A stretch of DNA of 64,000 bases, taken from assembly GCA_900551995.1 (NCBI GenBank), contig URXW01000004.1, positions 1-64,000 of the forward strand, in the 5' to 3' direction. This stretch comes from an uncultured Eubacteriales bacterium (GTDB lineage Bacteria > Bacillota > Clostridia > Oscillospirales > Oscillospiraceae). A program made the translations under genes and the position numbers. Each line of letters opens with the position of its first letter. Positions within the stretch are counted from its first letter, which is position 1. Below, piece after piece: positions 16,203 to 23,507 of the stretch. The notes under the pieces are model-generated. The model was not told the origin of the DNA, did not search any database, and saw nothing but the letters and a program-made list of their open reading frames with translations.

Positions 16203-16214
16203 GCGTCCTCCTCT

Positions 16215-16673
16215 TTACGCCGCCGCGGGATCGGTTGCGTCCACCGCGGGGGAGATCAGCACGTACACCACGTCCGAGATCTTATGGAACGTCAGCTCAC
16301 CCACCGTGGGGAACGTAAAGCGCACCGTGCCGTCTGCCTGCCGCTCTATGCGCCCCGTGTTGCCCGCCTCGTCCGTCAGCACCGCCGCGCTCTCCGTCTT
16401 GTCCGTATAGGTAAACGTGCCTTCTGCGGTGTGTTCCGTAAGGCTTACAGTGGGCTGATAAAGCTGCCACGTGTCGTCCGCATCCTGCACCGTCAGATAG
16501 GTGCCCGTAAACCCGATGTTGTTCAAATCGCTGCCCTCCGCGCCGTAGGTGCCGTGCAGCTTGTCCGTCATACCCACGGGGCCCGGACGGTGGATGAATC
16601 CCACCACGGTCAGCGCAACGGCGATCGCAAAAAAGACCACGGCGGCGATAATGGTGCCCTTTTCTCTCTTCAT
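16215..16673 (-). CDS. Membrane-anchored small beta-domain protein, paralog 3
   Basis: A 152-residue protein starting at ATG 16673, which has AGGAGG 8 bases upstream. It has one membrane helix (IIAAVVFFAIAVALTVVGF) and a beta-rich domain (TGTYLTVQDADDTWQLYQ, GTFTYTDKTESAAVLTDEAG, FHKISDVVYVLIS). It is the first gene of a two-gene operon behind a consensus promoter with the repeated operator block. Confidence 0.75.
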   Translation of the reverse strand: MKREKGTIIAAVVFFAIAVALTVVGFIHRPGPVGMTDKLHGTYGAEGSDLNNIGFTGTYLTVQDADDTWQLYQPTVSLTEHTAEGTFTYTDKTESAAVLTDEAGNTGRIERQADGTVRFTFPTVGELTFHKISDVVYVLISPAVDATDPAAA

Positions 16674-16739
16674 ATCGAACCTCCTGTATGCTCCGTCGTT
16701 TCCTATTCCTCCGCCGCGCCCGGCGCGGCTCCTGTCTGC

Positions 16740-16795
16740 ATAATACCATACCCCGTATATTTTGTCAAACAATACTTTTCGTTTAAAAGTATATT
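16740..16795 (-). promoter_or_regulatory. Promoter with shared operator (site 3)
   Basis: On the minus strand TTGACA (16768-16763) and TATTAT (16745-16740) are 17 bases apart. The block upstream reads ATATACTTTT, 7 bases, AAGTATTG and nearly matches site 1. Confidence 0.8.
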
Positions 16796-16814
16796 TCCCA
16801 CCCCCATTTCCACA

Positions 16815-16857
16815 GAAAATGACGGTCTGGGGACGCCTCGCCCCAGACCGTCATTTC
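16815..16857 (-). terminator. Terminator after ilvA
   Basis: AAATGACGGTCTGGGG and CCCCAGACCGTCATTT form a 16-bp stem directly after the stop codon. Confidence 0.85.
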
Positions 16858-18057
16858 TCACTTTTCCTCTACCGTATAGCCCTTCCGCCGCAGACAGCCG
16901 AAGATCTCCTGAATATGCGCCTTGTCCCGCGTCTCCAGCGACAGATTTACCACGCAGGAGCCGATGGCGGCCTTGGTGTTCCGCCGCTCGTGGTTCACGT
17001 CCAGCACGTTCGCGCCCATGGACGACACCACGCTCAGGAACGAAGCCAGGGCGTGGGGCTGGTCGGGCAGCACCGTGGAGAACGTCACCGTCCGCCCCTC
17101 CTTGGCAAGCCCCCGCGTCAATATCCGCTCCAGCATGGTCACATCCACGTTGCCGCCGGACAGCAGCGCGCACACCGTTCTGCCCTCGGTGTTCACCTTG
17201 TGGTACATGGCGGCGGCGATGCCCACCGCGCCTGCGCCCTCGGCCACCAGCTTCTGCTTTTCCAGCACCGTCAGTATCGCGCTGGCGATCTCGCCCTCGC
17301 TGACCGTCACCACCTCGTCCACATACTCCCGGCACATCCCGAACGTCAGATCCCCCGGCGTCTTGACCTTAATGCCGTCGGCGACCGTGTCCACGCTGGA
17401 CAGCGTCAGTATCTCGCCCGCCTTCAGCGACTCCGCCATGCTGGGCGCGCCCGCCGCCTGTACGCCGATAATGCGGCAGTCCGGCTTCAGATTCTTCACC
17501 GCGTAGGCAAGCCCGGAGATCAGCCCGCCGCCGCCGATGGGCACGAAGATCATGTCCACCTCCGGCAGCTGCTCCAGGATCTCCAGTCCGATGGTGCCCT
17601 GTCCGGCCATCACGCTGTAATCGTTAAAGGGATGGATGAACGTCAGCCCCTGCTCGTCCCGCAGCCGCACCGCCTCGGCGTATGCGTCGTCGTACACCCC
17701 CGGCACCAGCACCACATTCGCGCCGTAGCTCCGGGTGGCTTCTATCTTGGAGATAGGCGCGCCCTCCGGGATGCAGATGGTGGCTCTGATGCCCATGTCC
17801 CGCGCCGCGAACGCCACGCCCTGGGCGTGGTTCCCGGCGGAGCAGGCGATCACGCCCCGTTCCTTTTCCTCGTCCGACAGCGTGGCGATCTTGTAGTACG
17901 CGCCCCGCAGCTTGAACGCGCCGGTCTTTTGCAGACAGTCGGCCTTCAGATAGAACTCGCAGCCGGGGACAAGCCCCTTGGTGGGGATCACCGGCGTCCG
18001 GTTGATCACGGGCTTGAGGACCCGCTGTGCGTCGTGGAGCATAGCCATGGAGATCAT
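16858..18057 (-). CDS. ilvA: Threonine ammonia-lyase (threonine/serine dehydratase)
   Basis: A 399-residue PLP enzyme that converts threonine to 2-oxobutyrate and ammonia, and usually serine to pyruvate. The PLP lysine lies in KTGAFKLRGAYYK, the phosphate loop is IGGGGLISG, and GNHAQGVAFAA is conserved. The C-terminal 80 residues (TVLPDQPHALASFLSVV, NLSLETRDKAHIQEIF) form a single ACT-like domain, as in catabolic or single-ACT enzymes. The start at ATG 18057 is chosen for AGGAGG 9 bases upstream. Whether it serves isoleucine synthesis or catabolism cannot be told here. Confidence 0.93.
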   Translation of the reverse strand: MISMAMLHDAQRVLKPVINRTPVIPTKGLVPGCEFYLKADCLQKTGAFKLRGAYYKIATLSDEEKERGVIACSAGNHAQGVAFAARDMGIRATICIPEGAPISKIEATRSYGANVVLVPGVYDDAYAEAVRLRDEQGLTFIHPFNDYSVMAGQGTIGLEILEQLPEVDMIFVPIGGGGLISGLAYAVKNLKPDCRIIGVQAAGAPSMAESLKAGEILTLSSVDTVADGIKVKTPGDLTFGMCREYVDEVVTVSEGEIASAILTVLEKQKLVAEGAGAVGIAAAMYHKVNTEGRTVCALLSGGNVDVTMLERILTRGLAKEGRTVTFSTVLPDQPHALASFLSVVSSMGANVLDVNHERRNTKAAIGSCVVNLSLETRDKAHIQEIFGCLRRKGYTVEEK

Positions 18058-18238
18058 AAAACGCGCCTCCTCATACATTTATATAGGTATCTGCATAAAT
18101 TTTAGCACACCCTGCCGTCCCGTGCAATACGTTTCCTGCAAAAACGCAAACAAATTTTTCGTTTTTGTCCGCATATCGCGGACACGCGGAACCTCCCGGC
18201 GCACAACCGCAAAAAAGTGCCCTATTTGCAAAAATATC

Positions 18239-18266
18239 TTGACTTTTCCCCCACATTCGGTATAAT
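18239..18266 (+). promoter_or_regulatory. Promoter of rpsF-ssb-rpsR
   Basis: TTGACT and TATAAT are separated by 16 bases. The -10 box is perfect. Confidence 0.8.
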
Positions 18267-18269
18267 AAT

Positions 18270-18335
18270 ATGGCTTGCGTCTGCAAGCATATCCTTGCTC
18301 TCATCGAAGAATGAGGGCCATTTGTCCAAAAGGAG
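18270..18335 (+). promoter_or_regulatory. rpsF leader, possible S6:S18 autoregulatory RNA
   Basis: The leader has two hairpins, GCTTGC-GTCT-GCAAGC (18273-18288) and CTCAT-CGAAGA-ATGAG (18300-18315). S6:S18-binding leaders are common here in bacteria; the match is by position and structure only. Confidence 0.4.
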
Positions 18336-18346
18336 GTGCAAAAAGT

Positions 18347-18643
18347 ATGGCTAAGATTTCCGCCAACTACGAGGTCGTCTACATCATCGACCCTGCACAG
18401 GGAGAGGAGGCTGTTGCCGCTGCCGTGGCAAAGTTCCGGACTCTGGCAGAGCAGAACGCGACCGACGTAGTGGTCGAGGAGTGGGGCAAGCGTCGTCTCG
18501 CCTACGCTATCGACTACAAGACCGAGGGCTACTATGTGCTGATGAGCTTCACCAGCGGTCCCGATTTCCCCAAGGAGCTGGATCGTATTCTCGGCATTAC
18601 CGAGGGTATCATGCGTTCCATGATCGTCTGCAAGGGCGAGTAA
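18347..18643 (+). CDS. rpsF: 30S ribosomal protein S6
   Basis: A 98-residue protein (NYEVVYIIDPAQGEEAVAAA, EEWGKRRLAYAIDYKTEGYY) of normal length, starting at ATG 18347 behind AGGAGG. It binds 16S rRNA together with S18, encoded two genes downstream. Confidence 0.97.
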   Translation: MAKISANYEVVYIIDPAQGEEAVAAAVAKFRTLAEQNATDVVVEEWGKRRLAYAIDYKTEGYYVLMSFTSGPDFPKELDRILGITEGIMRSMIVCKGE

Positions 18644-18655
18644 GGGAGAACAGCA

Positions 18656-19129
18656 ATGCTGAACAAAATTTTCATCATGGGTCGCCTGACCCGTGACCCG
18701 GAGCTGCGCCGCACGCAGTCCGGTATCGCCGTCACCAGCTTCTCTCTGGCAGTGGATCGTGATTTCAAGACCCAGTCCGGCGAGAAGGAGACGGATTTCA
18801 TCGACGTGGTCGCATGGCGCGCCACCGCCGAGTTTGTCGCCAAATACTTCACCAAGGGCCGCATGGCTGTGGTGGAGGGCCGGTTGCAGATGCGCGACTG
18901 GACGGACAAGGAGGGCAACAAGCGTCGCTCTGCCGAGGTCGTGGCGGACAACGTTTACTTCGGCGACTCCAAGCGCGACGGCGACAGCGGAGCCACCGGT
19001 TACGCGCATAATAACTACGGCGGCAGCAACGGCGGCTACTCCGCCCCTGCCGGCGGCTACGCCGCACCCGTAGGCGGCTCTTCCGGTTTTTCCGAGATCG
19101 ATGATGAGGACGGCGACCTGCCGTTCTAA
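18656..19129 (+). CDS. ssb: Single-stranded DNA-binding protein
   Basis: A 157-residue protein with an N-terminal OB fold (MLNKIFIMGRLTRDPELR, FSLAVDRDF, DFIDVVAWRATAEFVAKYF), a flexible Gly/Tyr-rich linker (residues about 115-145) and the acidic tip DDEDGDLPF that recruits replication and repair partners. It lies 12 bases after rpsF and before rpsR, the conserved order. Confidence 0.97.
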   Translation: MLNKIFIMGRLTRDPELRRTQSGIAVTSFSLAVDRDFKTQSGEKETDFIDVVAWRATAEFVAKYFTKGRMAVVEGRLQMRDWTDKEGNKRRSAEVVADNVYFGDSKRDGDSGATGYAHNNYGGSNGGYSAPAGGYAAPVGGSSGFSEIDDEDGDLPF

Positions 19130-19169
19130 TGTGCAAGGCACATGACAATTTATAAAGGAGGAAACTTCC

Positions 19170-19421
19170 ATGGCTATGGAACGCGAAAATAGACCCGTTC
19201 GCGGTGGCGGCAAGCGTCGTAAGAAGGTTTGCCAGTTCTGCGCGGATAAGTGCGAGTGCATCGACTACAAGGACGCCGCAAAGCTGCGCCGCTTCATCTC
19301 CGAACGCTCCAAGATCCTGCCCCGCCGCACCACCGGCACCTGCGCTATGCATCAGCGTCAGCTGACCGAGGCGATCAAGCGCGCCCGTCAGATCGCTCTG
19401 CTGCCTTTCGTGACCGAGTAA
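19170..19421 (+). CDS. rpsR: 30S ribosomal protein S18
   Basis: An 83-residue protein with the core CECIDYKDAAKLRRFISERS and the SKILPRRTTGTCAMHQRQLT segment. The N-terminal VCQFCADKCECID cysteines mark the zinc-binding (C+) form. AAAGGAGG precedes the ATG. It ends the rpsF-ssb-rpsR operon. Confidence 0.97.
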   Translation: MAMERENRPVRGGGKRRKKVCQFCADKCECIDYKDAAKLRRFISERSKILPRRTTGTCAMHQRQLTEAIKRARQIALLPFVTE

Positions 19422-19444
19422 AAGGCGAACAACCAACAAAAGCA

Positions 19445-19479
19445 AAAAACAAGACCTGCCCGCAGGTCTTGTTTTTTTC
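19445..19479. terminator. Terminator between rpsR and the cysteine desulfidase gene
   Basis: ACAAGACCTGC and GCAGGTCTTGT form a stem followed by a seven-T run. Confidence 0.85.
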
Positions 19480-19493
19480 TTGCCTTTTCTTCC

Positions 19494-20762
19494 TCACTCC
19501 GTCATGATCCTCAGGATCACCCGATCCGTCTCCTTCATGCCCTCCGCGGCCAGCACGCCCACATGGTGGATGGTGTCCTCCACGTCGGTGCCCAGGATCC
19601 CGTGCCCTGGCTGGAAGTTATTGCCCCCGGCGTACATATCGTACCCCAGCAGCCCGCAGTCCACGCTCATGGCGATCTTGGCGGCGCAGCTGGCCTTCGC
19701 CCCGTCGCAGATGCACCCGGAGATCATGGCAACGGCGTTCTCCAGCGTGTGGCAGATGCCCTCATAGTCCGCGCCCCGCAGCCACGCGATGCCGCAGCCC
19801 GCGCCCACGCCTGCGCTCACCGCCCCGCAGTAGGCACTCAGCCGCCCGATCCCCGTTTTCTGGTGTATGGTGATCAGGTCGCTGAGACACACTGCCCGCA
19901 GGATTTTGTCGTCGTCCGCGCCCATGAGCTTCCCGTACCGCCACACGGGCACCGACGCGGTGATCCCCTGATTTCCGGAGCCGGACACGATGACCACCGG
20001 CATCTCGCAGCCGTTCATCCGTGCGTCGGAGCCTGCGGCGGCCCAGGCTCTGGCCTGCGTCGCCCAGTCCTCGCTGTTTTGCAGCAGCGTGGAGCCGATG
20101 TTCGCGCCCCAGCTGTTCCGCAGCCCCTCCTCTGCGATGGCGGCGTTCAGCTCGATCTGCCGCCCCACCACGGGGCGTATTTTGTCCAAAGGTACAGCTT
20201 CAGCGAATGTGATGATGTCTTTAACGTTCAGCACGGATTTGTCCTGCAAATTGTCCTCGGCGTTGCCCGATACCGGCAGCTCCCGCAGCACCTCTCCGTC
20301 CTTTTCCATGTAGATGATGTTCGTGTGGTTGTTCGCCACCCGGACACAGGCGTGGTGTCCCTCCCGCCAGCCCGTCAGCCGGATGTCCAGCAGGCACGGC
20401 GTCTCCGGGCACGTCACCTTGATGTCCGCGGTGTCCAGATACGTCTGGATCGCCGCCACGTGCTCCTCCGTCACGTTGGCGATGACCTGAAGCCCCGCAT
20501 CGGCGTCGCCCGCCACTATGCCCACAGCAATGGCACCGTCGATCCCGCGCCGGCCGCCCGTATTGGGCACCACCACGGATTTCACGTTCTTCAGGATGTT
20601 TCCGCTGATCTCAGCCAGCACTTTTTCCGGTTTTCCGCCCAACACCTCGCGCAGCTTTGCGGCACAGTACGCGACGGCGATGGGCTCTGTACACCCTGTG
20701 GCCAGCAGGAGCTCCTCCTGCAATATCGCCGTATACGCGGCGATTTTGGAGTCGTTCAACAT
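19494..20762 (-). CDS. L-cysteine desulfidase (UPF0597/CyuA type)
   Basis: A 422-residue protein of the serine-dehydratase-alpha/CyuA family, an iron-sulfur enzyme that breaks cysteine to pyruvate, ammonia and sulfide. Seen motifs are LLATGCTEPIAVAY, VVVPNTGGRRGIDGA, SGSGNQGITASVPV and ISGCICDGAKASCAAK, which hold the likely cluster cysteines. The start at ATG 20762 has GGAG 8 bases upstream; a GTG lies one codon before. The neighbouring serine acetyltransferase and Cys-rich leader suggest a cysteine homeostasis locus. Confidence 0.85.
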   Translation of the reverse strand: MLNDSKIAAYTAILQEELLLATGCTEPIAVAYCAAKLREVLGGKPEKVLAEISGNILKNVKSVVVPNTGGRRGIDGAIAVGIVAGDADAGLQVIANVTEEHVAAIQTYLDTADIKVTCPETPCLLDIRLTGWREGHHACVRVANNHTNIIYMEKDGEVLRELPVSGNAEDNLQDKSVLNVKDIITFAEAVPLDKIRPVVGRQIELNAAIAEEGLRNSWGANIGSTLLQNSEDWATQARAWAAAGSDARMNGCEMPVVIVSGSGNQGITASVPVWRYGKLMGADDDKILRAVCLSDLITIHQKTGIGRLSAYCGAVSAGVGAGCGIAWLRGADYEGICHTLENAVAMISGCICDGAKASCAAKIAMSVDCGLLGYDMYAGGNNFQPGHGILGTDVEDTIHHVGVLAAEGMKETDRVILRIMTE

Positions 20763-20822
20763 CACACATTCTCCTTTGTTAAGTTGTTATATTCTATCCG
20801 CCCCACCGGGCGTCATAGTCCC

Positions 20823-21302
20823 TTACAGCGCGGGCACGTCATCCTCCTGCTGCACCCAGTCCCGCACATCCACCACCTGATACTCCGTCTCCGTTTTCCG
20901 TATGATCACCGTGGCGATCCCCGCGTTGATGACCTGACGGCGGCACATGGCGCAGCTGGTGGCGTCGCCCAGCAGCGCGCCGCTCTGGGCGTCCCGCCCC
21001 ACCAGATACAGGGTGCTGCCCACCATGTCCCGCCGGCTGGCGGAGATAATGGCGTTGGCCTCGGCGTGGACGCTGCGGCACAGCTCGTACCGCTGCCCCC
21101 GGGGCACCTGCATGGCCTCCCGCGTGCAGAACCCCATGTCCACGCAGTTCTTCCGTCCCCGCGGCGCACCGTTGTACCCGGTGGAGATGATCTCGTCGTT
21201 TTTCACGATGATGGCGCCGTACACCCGGCGCAGACACGTAGCCCGCTCCAGCACCGTTTCGGCGATGTCCAGGTAGTAGTTCTCTTTGCTGATGCGCTCC
21301 AT
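20823..21302 (-). CDS. dCMP deaminase / ComEB-like deaminase
   Basis: A 159-residue zinc deaminase. The metal site is CRSVHAEANAI and TSCAMCRR; upstream Cys and His residues (ATCLRRVYGAII, KNCVDMGFCTR) match the deoxycytidylate deaminase family, which often binds a second zinc. It provides dUMP for thymidylate synthesis. It lies 60 bases upstream of the cysteine desulfidase gene, perhaps co-transcribed. Confidence 0.88.
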   Translation of the reverse strand: MERISKENYYLDIAETVLERATCLRRVYGAIIVKNDEIISTGYNGAPRGRKNCVDMGFCTREAMQVPRGQRYELCRSVHAEANAIISASRRDMVGSTLYLVGRDAQSGALLGDATSCAMCRRQVINAGIATVIIRKTETEYQVVDVRDWVQQEDDVPAL

Positions 21303-21388
21303 ATCCGCGCCTCCTTATGTTGTATTTCACGAATAATGACCGTAACCATATCATCTGTATGTATGCCACGGAAACAGGCAAAGCCGAT

Positions 21389-21559
21389 TCACTTTTCGTT
21401 CTTCCGGAACGCCCTGATAATCACAAATGCAGCGATAAAAAGACTGACCAATGGGGTTATCTGCCTAAGTAGCGGAATATCCGTGATATATATCAGCACA
21501 GCCAATACCGCACCCGCAAGAAGCCCTGCTGTCAAGAAAAACGTATTCTTACGGTTCAT
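21389..21559 (-). CDS. Small two-helix membrane protein
   Basis: A 56-residue protein starting at ATG 21559 (AGGTGTAGG upstream). Two hydrophobic helices are seen, TFFLTAGLLAGAVLAVLIYI and ITPLVSLFIAAFVIIRAF, with a charged C-terminus (RKNEK). No family is recognised. It lies upstream of the deaminase gene. Confidence 0.6.
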   Translation of the reverse strand: MNRKNTFFLTAGLLAGAVLAVLIYITDIPLLRQITPLVSLFIAAFVIIRAFRKNEK

Positions 21560-21768
21560 TTTCCTACACCTCGCAAGTAAAAGGTAAAATCCCTGCACCG
21601 TACATCTTCTTTACGGCCTGCTTTGTAGGTATTATAATACAGAACCCCTCCGCCTGACAACCCGCCAGCCCCCACACGCCGCCCGTCGTTTCGCTGAAAT
21701 TTTCCCTCCAAAACTATGCAAATAGCCAGTCCCCGCCCCGTTCCTGTCATCCCCCCCCGCCCTGCTCC

Positions 21769-21809
21769 TGTCATTCCGAGCCAGCCCGCAGGCTGGCGTG
21801 GGAATCCGT
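21769..21809. repeat. REP-like interspersed hairpin repeat, copy 2
   Basis: The segment starts TGTCATTCCGAGCCAGCC, continues through CGCAGGCTGGCGTGGGAATCC, and has the same layout as 10623-10662 with compensated stem changes (CCAGCC with GGCTGG). It stands in a C-rich intergenic stretch. Confidence 0.7.
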
Positions 21810-21876
21810 TCCCCCGTCCCCGCGCCTCCGGCGCGGAACCCCTTTTTATATTTGCCCCCGCCGGGGTACAAATACA

Positions 21877-21906
21877 AAAAAAGAACCGGCTCCCGCCGGT
21901 TCTTTC
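21877..21906 (-). terminator. Terminator after cysE
   Basis: AAAGAACCGGC and GCCGGTTCTTT form an 11-bp stem, followed on the minus strand by a T-run. Confidence 0.85.
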
Positions 21907-21911
21907 CCCCC

Positions 21912-22769
21912 TTATCTCGCGTTCTTAAACACCGTCTCCGGTGCCGTGATGACCACCCGTGTGTTGTCCGCCACCGACCCGGTGAGGAACGCGTTGCCCC
22001 CCACCACGGAGTGCTCGCCGATCACCGTCTCCCCGCCCAGAATGGACGCCCCGGAGTAGATGGTCACGTAGTCGCATACCGTGGGGTGCCGCTTCCCCGG
22101 CAGACTGGCGTGCCCCGCTCTGGGGGACAGCGCGCCCAGCGTCACGCCCTGATACAGCTTCACGTGGCTGCCGATGACCGAGGTCTCGCCGATGACGATG
22201 CCGGTGCCGTGGTCGATGAAGAACCACGGCCCGATCTGCGCGCCGGGGTGGATGTCGATGCCGGTCCGGCTGTGGGCGTACTCCGTCATCATCCGCGGTA
22301 TCATGGGGATGTGCCGCAGATACAGCTCATGGGCGACCCGGTATACGAAAATAGCGAACAGCCCCGGATAGGCGAAGATGATCTCCTCCTTGTCCGCTGC
22401 CGCCGGATCGCCGTCGAAGGTGGCTTCAATGTCCGTCATCAGCATCTGCTGTATCCTCGGCAGCTGCTCTAATATCTCGTGGGTCAGCGCGCCTGCGGCG
22501 AACGCCTGATCCTCCGGCAGCGACAGAGCCACCTGCGCCGCCAACGCCGTCTCGATCCGCTCCAGCAGCAACGCCGCGTAGCTCTCCGCCGGCAGAGCCA
22601 TCAGCTGCGCCTCGCCGAAATACGCCGGGAAGAACAGCCGCCGCAGCTCCTTGATAATGCCGATAATGCTGTTCCGATCCGGCAGATGCAGTTTTTTTCC
22701 GTACAGGGGCACCGCCGCCTGTGACATATTTTCCGCCATGGCAGCGGCGATCTCTCCGTTGGTAAGCAT
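21912..22769 (-). CDS. cysE: Serine O-acetyltransferase
   Basis: A 285-residue enzyme that makes O-acetylserine, the direct precursor of cysteine. The N-terminal 150 residues are helical and the rest is a left-handed beta-helix with hexapeptide repeats (GIDIHPGAQIGPWFFIDHGTGIVIG, SVIGSHVKLYQGVTLGA split across lines of the repeat). The DHGTG motif holds the catalytic Asp-His environment. It belongs to the long SAT type that I recall from gut Clostridia. Expression is probably controlled by the Cys-rich leader peptide and terminator upstream (22787-22975). Confidence 0.9.
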   Translation of the reverse strand: MLTNGEIAAAMAENMSQAAVPLYGKKLHLPDRNSIIGIIKELRRLFFPAYFGEAQLMALPAESYAALLLERIETALAAQVALSLPEDQAFAAGALTHEILEQLPRIQQMLMTDIEATFDGDPAAADKEEIIFAYPGLFAIFVYRVAHELYLRHIPMIPRMMTEYAHSRTGIDIHPGAQIGPWFFIDHGTGIVIGETSVIGSHVKLYQGVTLGALSPRAGHASLPGKRHPTVCDYVTIYSGASILGGETVIGEHSVVGGNAFLTGSVADNTRVVITAPETVFKNAR

Positions 22770-22786
22770 AGTCCTTATCTCCTCTC

Positions 22787-22828
22787 AAAAAAACAAAAAC
22801 GGCGGGGGATGCGCTGCATCCTCCGCCG
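22787..22828 (-). terminator. Attenuator-type terminator before cysE
   Basis: On the minus strand GGCGG(A)GGATGC, loop AGC, GCATCC(C)CCGCC forms an 11-bp stem with one mismatch, followed by GTTTTTGTTTTTTT. It lies 34 bases after the leader peptide stop codon and 18 bases before the cysE start. Confidence 0.8.
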
Positions 22829-22861
22829 CCTGCAAACAAAATACAGGTCGCCGCGACCCCT

Positions 22862-22975
22862 TTACAGAGCCGCTCCGGCAGAAAACACACCGCCCGTCAA
22901 GACGCAGCAACACGCGCCCGCACAGAATGCGGACGTACAGCAGCAGCCGTATACGGTGTGCAGATTGCTGACCAT
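22862..22975 (-). CDS. Cys-rich leader peptide of cysE
   Basis: A 37-codon frame with a strong ribosome site (GGAGAAGGAG) starts about 35 bases after the predicted transcription start. Seven of 37 codons are Cys, arranged as CCC at 11-13, C at 18 and CCC at 22-24, followed by a non-charged Gly/Ala-rich tail. A terminator lies between its stop codon and cysE. This is the layout of an amino-acid attenuator: low charged tRNA-Cys would stall ribosomes on the Cys runs and prevent termination. The tRNA level or cysteine itself as signal is inference. Confidence 0.75.
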   Translation of the reverse strand: MVSNLHTVYGCCCTSAFCAGACCCVLTGGVFSAGAAL

Positions 22976-23008
22976 GTGTGTTCTCCTTCTCCGGAAATCT
23001 TACACTAT

Positions 23009-23038
23009 ATTATACCGTCTCGCCCTCGCAAATGTCCA
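23009..23038 (-). promoter_or_regulatory. Promoter of the leader peptide-cysE unit
   Basis: On the minus strand TGGACA (23038-23033) and TATAAT (23014-23009) are 18 bases apart. Confidence 0.7.
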
Positions 23039-23175
23039 TTGTCACCTTTCACAAAAACCATACCGTCCCGGTGGCATTTTCCATACCGGCGCACAACACG
23101 CCGCCGTAGGGGGATATAGCAAAATGTGACGAAAATTTTTCGCTTTTAACCGCTAAAGTATAGAGTATATCACGG

Positions 23176-23204
23176 TTGACTTTCTCCCCCTCCGGCGTTA
23201 AGAT
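23176..23204 (+). promoter_or_regulatory. Promoter of the aromatic leader peptide unit
   Basis: TTGACT and TAAGAT are separated by 17 bases; the leader peptide ATG is 51 bases downstream. Confidence 0.7.
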
Positions 23205-23254
23205 TACGACAACAAACAACCGGCCGGTCACCCCGGCGGAAAAAGGAGCACCCT

Positions 23255-23392
23255 ATGGCACGTTACATGATGCAGCACGATCTGTCCGCGGCAGCCTCCC
23301 GCTCCTATTACGCCGGTGCCAGCTCCTTTTTTGGGGGCTTTTATTGGTACGCCTATTTTACCCCCCTTACCAGGACCGGCTGTAAAGAATGA
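23255..23392 (+). CDS. Aromatic-residue-rich leader peptide
   Basis: A 45-codon frame with AAAAAGGAG 7 bases before the ATG. Eleven residues are aromatic and ten of these fall in residues 18-35: YY at 18-19, FF at 25-26, then FYWY at 29-32 and YF at 34-35. The frame is followed by an 11-bp hairpin and T-rich tract and then by the transporter gene. No signal peptide or known family is seen. The arrangement matches amino-acid attenuators such as pheL or trpL by layout, not by sequence. Confidence 0.7.
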   Translation: MARYMMQHDLSAAASRSYYAGASSFFGGFYWYAYFTPLTRTGCKE

Positions 23393-23428
23393 TACCGTTT
23401 CACACGTCCCCCTTACAAAGTGCGTTGA

Positions 23429-23468
23429 GCGGCCTCGTCCCTTACAGACGGGGTCGCTTTTCTGTTTT
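23429..23468 (+). terminator. Attenuator-type terminator before the transporter gene
   Basis: GCGGCCTCGTC and GACGGGGTCGC pair over 11 positions when G-U pairs are allowed, followed by TTTTCTGTTTT. It lies 36 bases after the leader peptide stop. Confidence 0.7.
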
Positions 23469-23507
23469 CCCCGCGTCCCCCATCCATAAACAAAAGGAGA
23501 AAAAACT

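Noticed and set aside
22770..23060. T-box riboswitch upstream of cysE
   Set aside because: The leader lacks a T-box sequence and specifier layout; the Cys-rich frame and plain terminator explain the region better.
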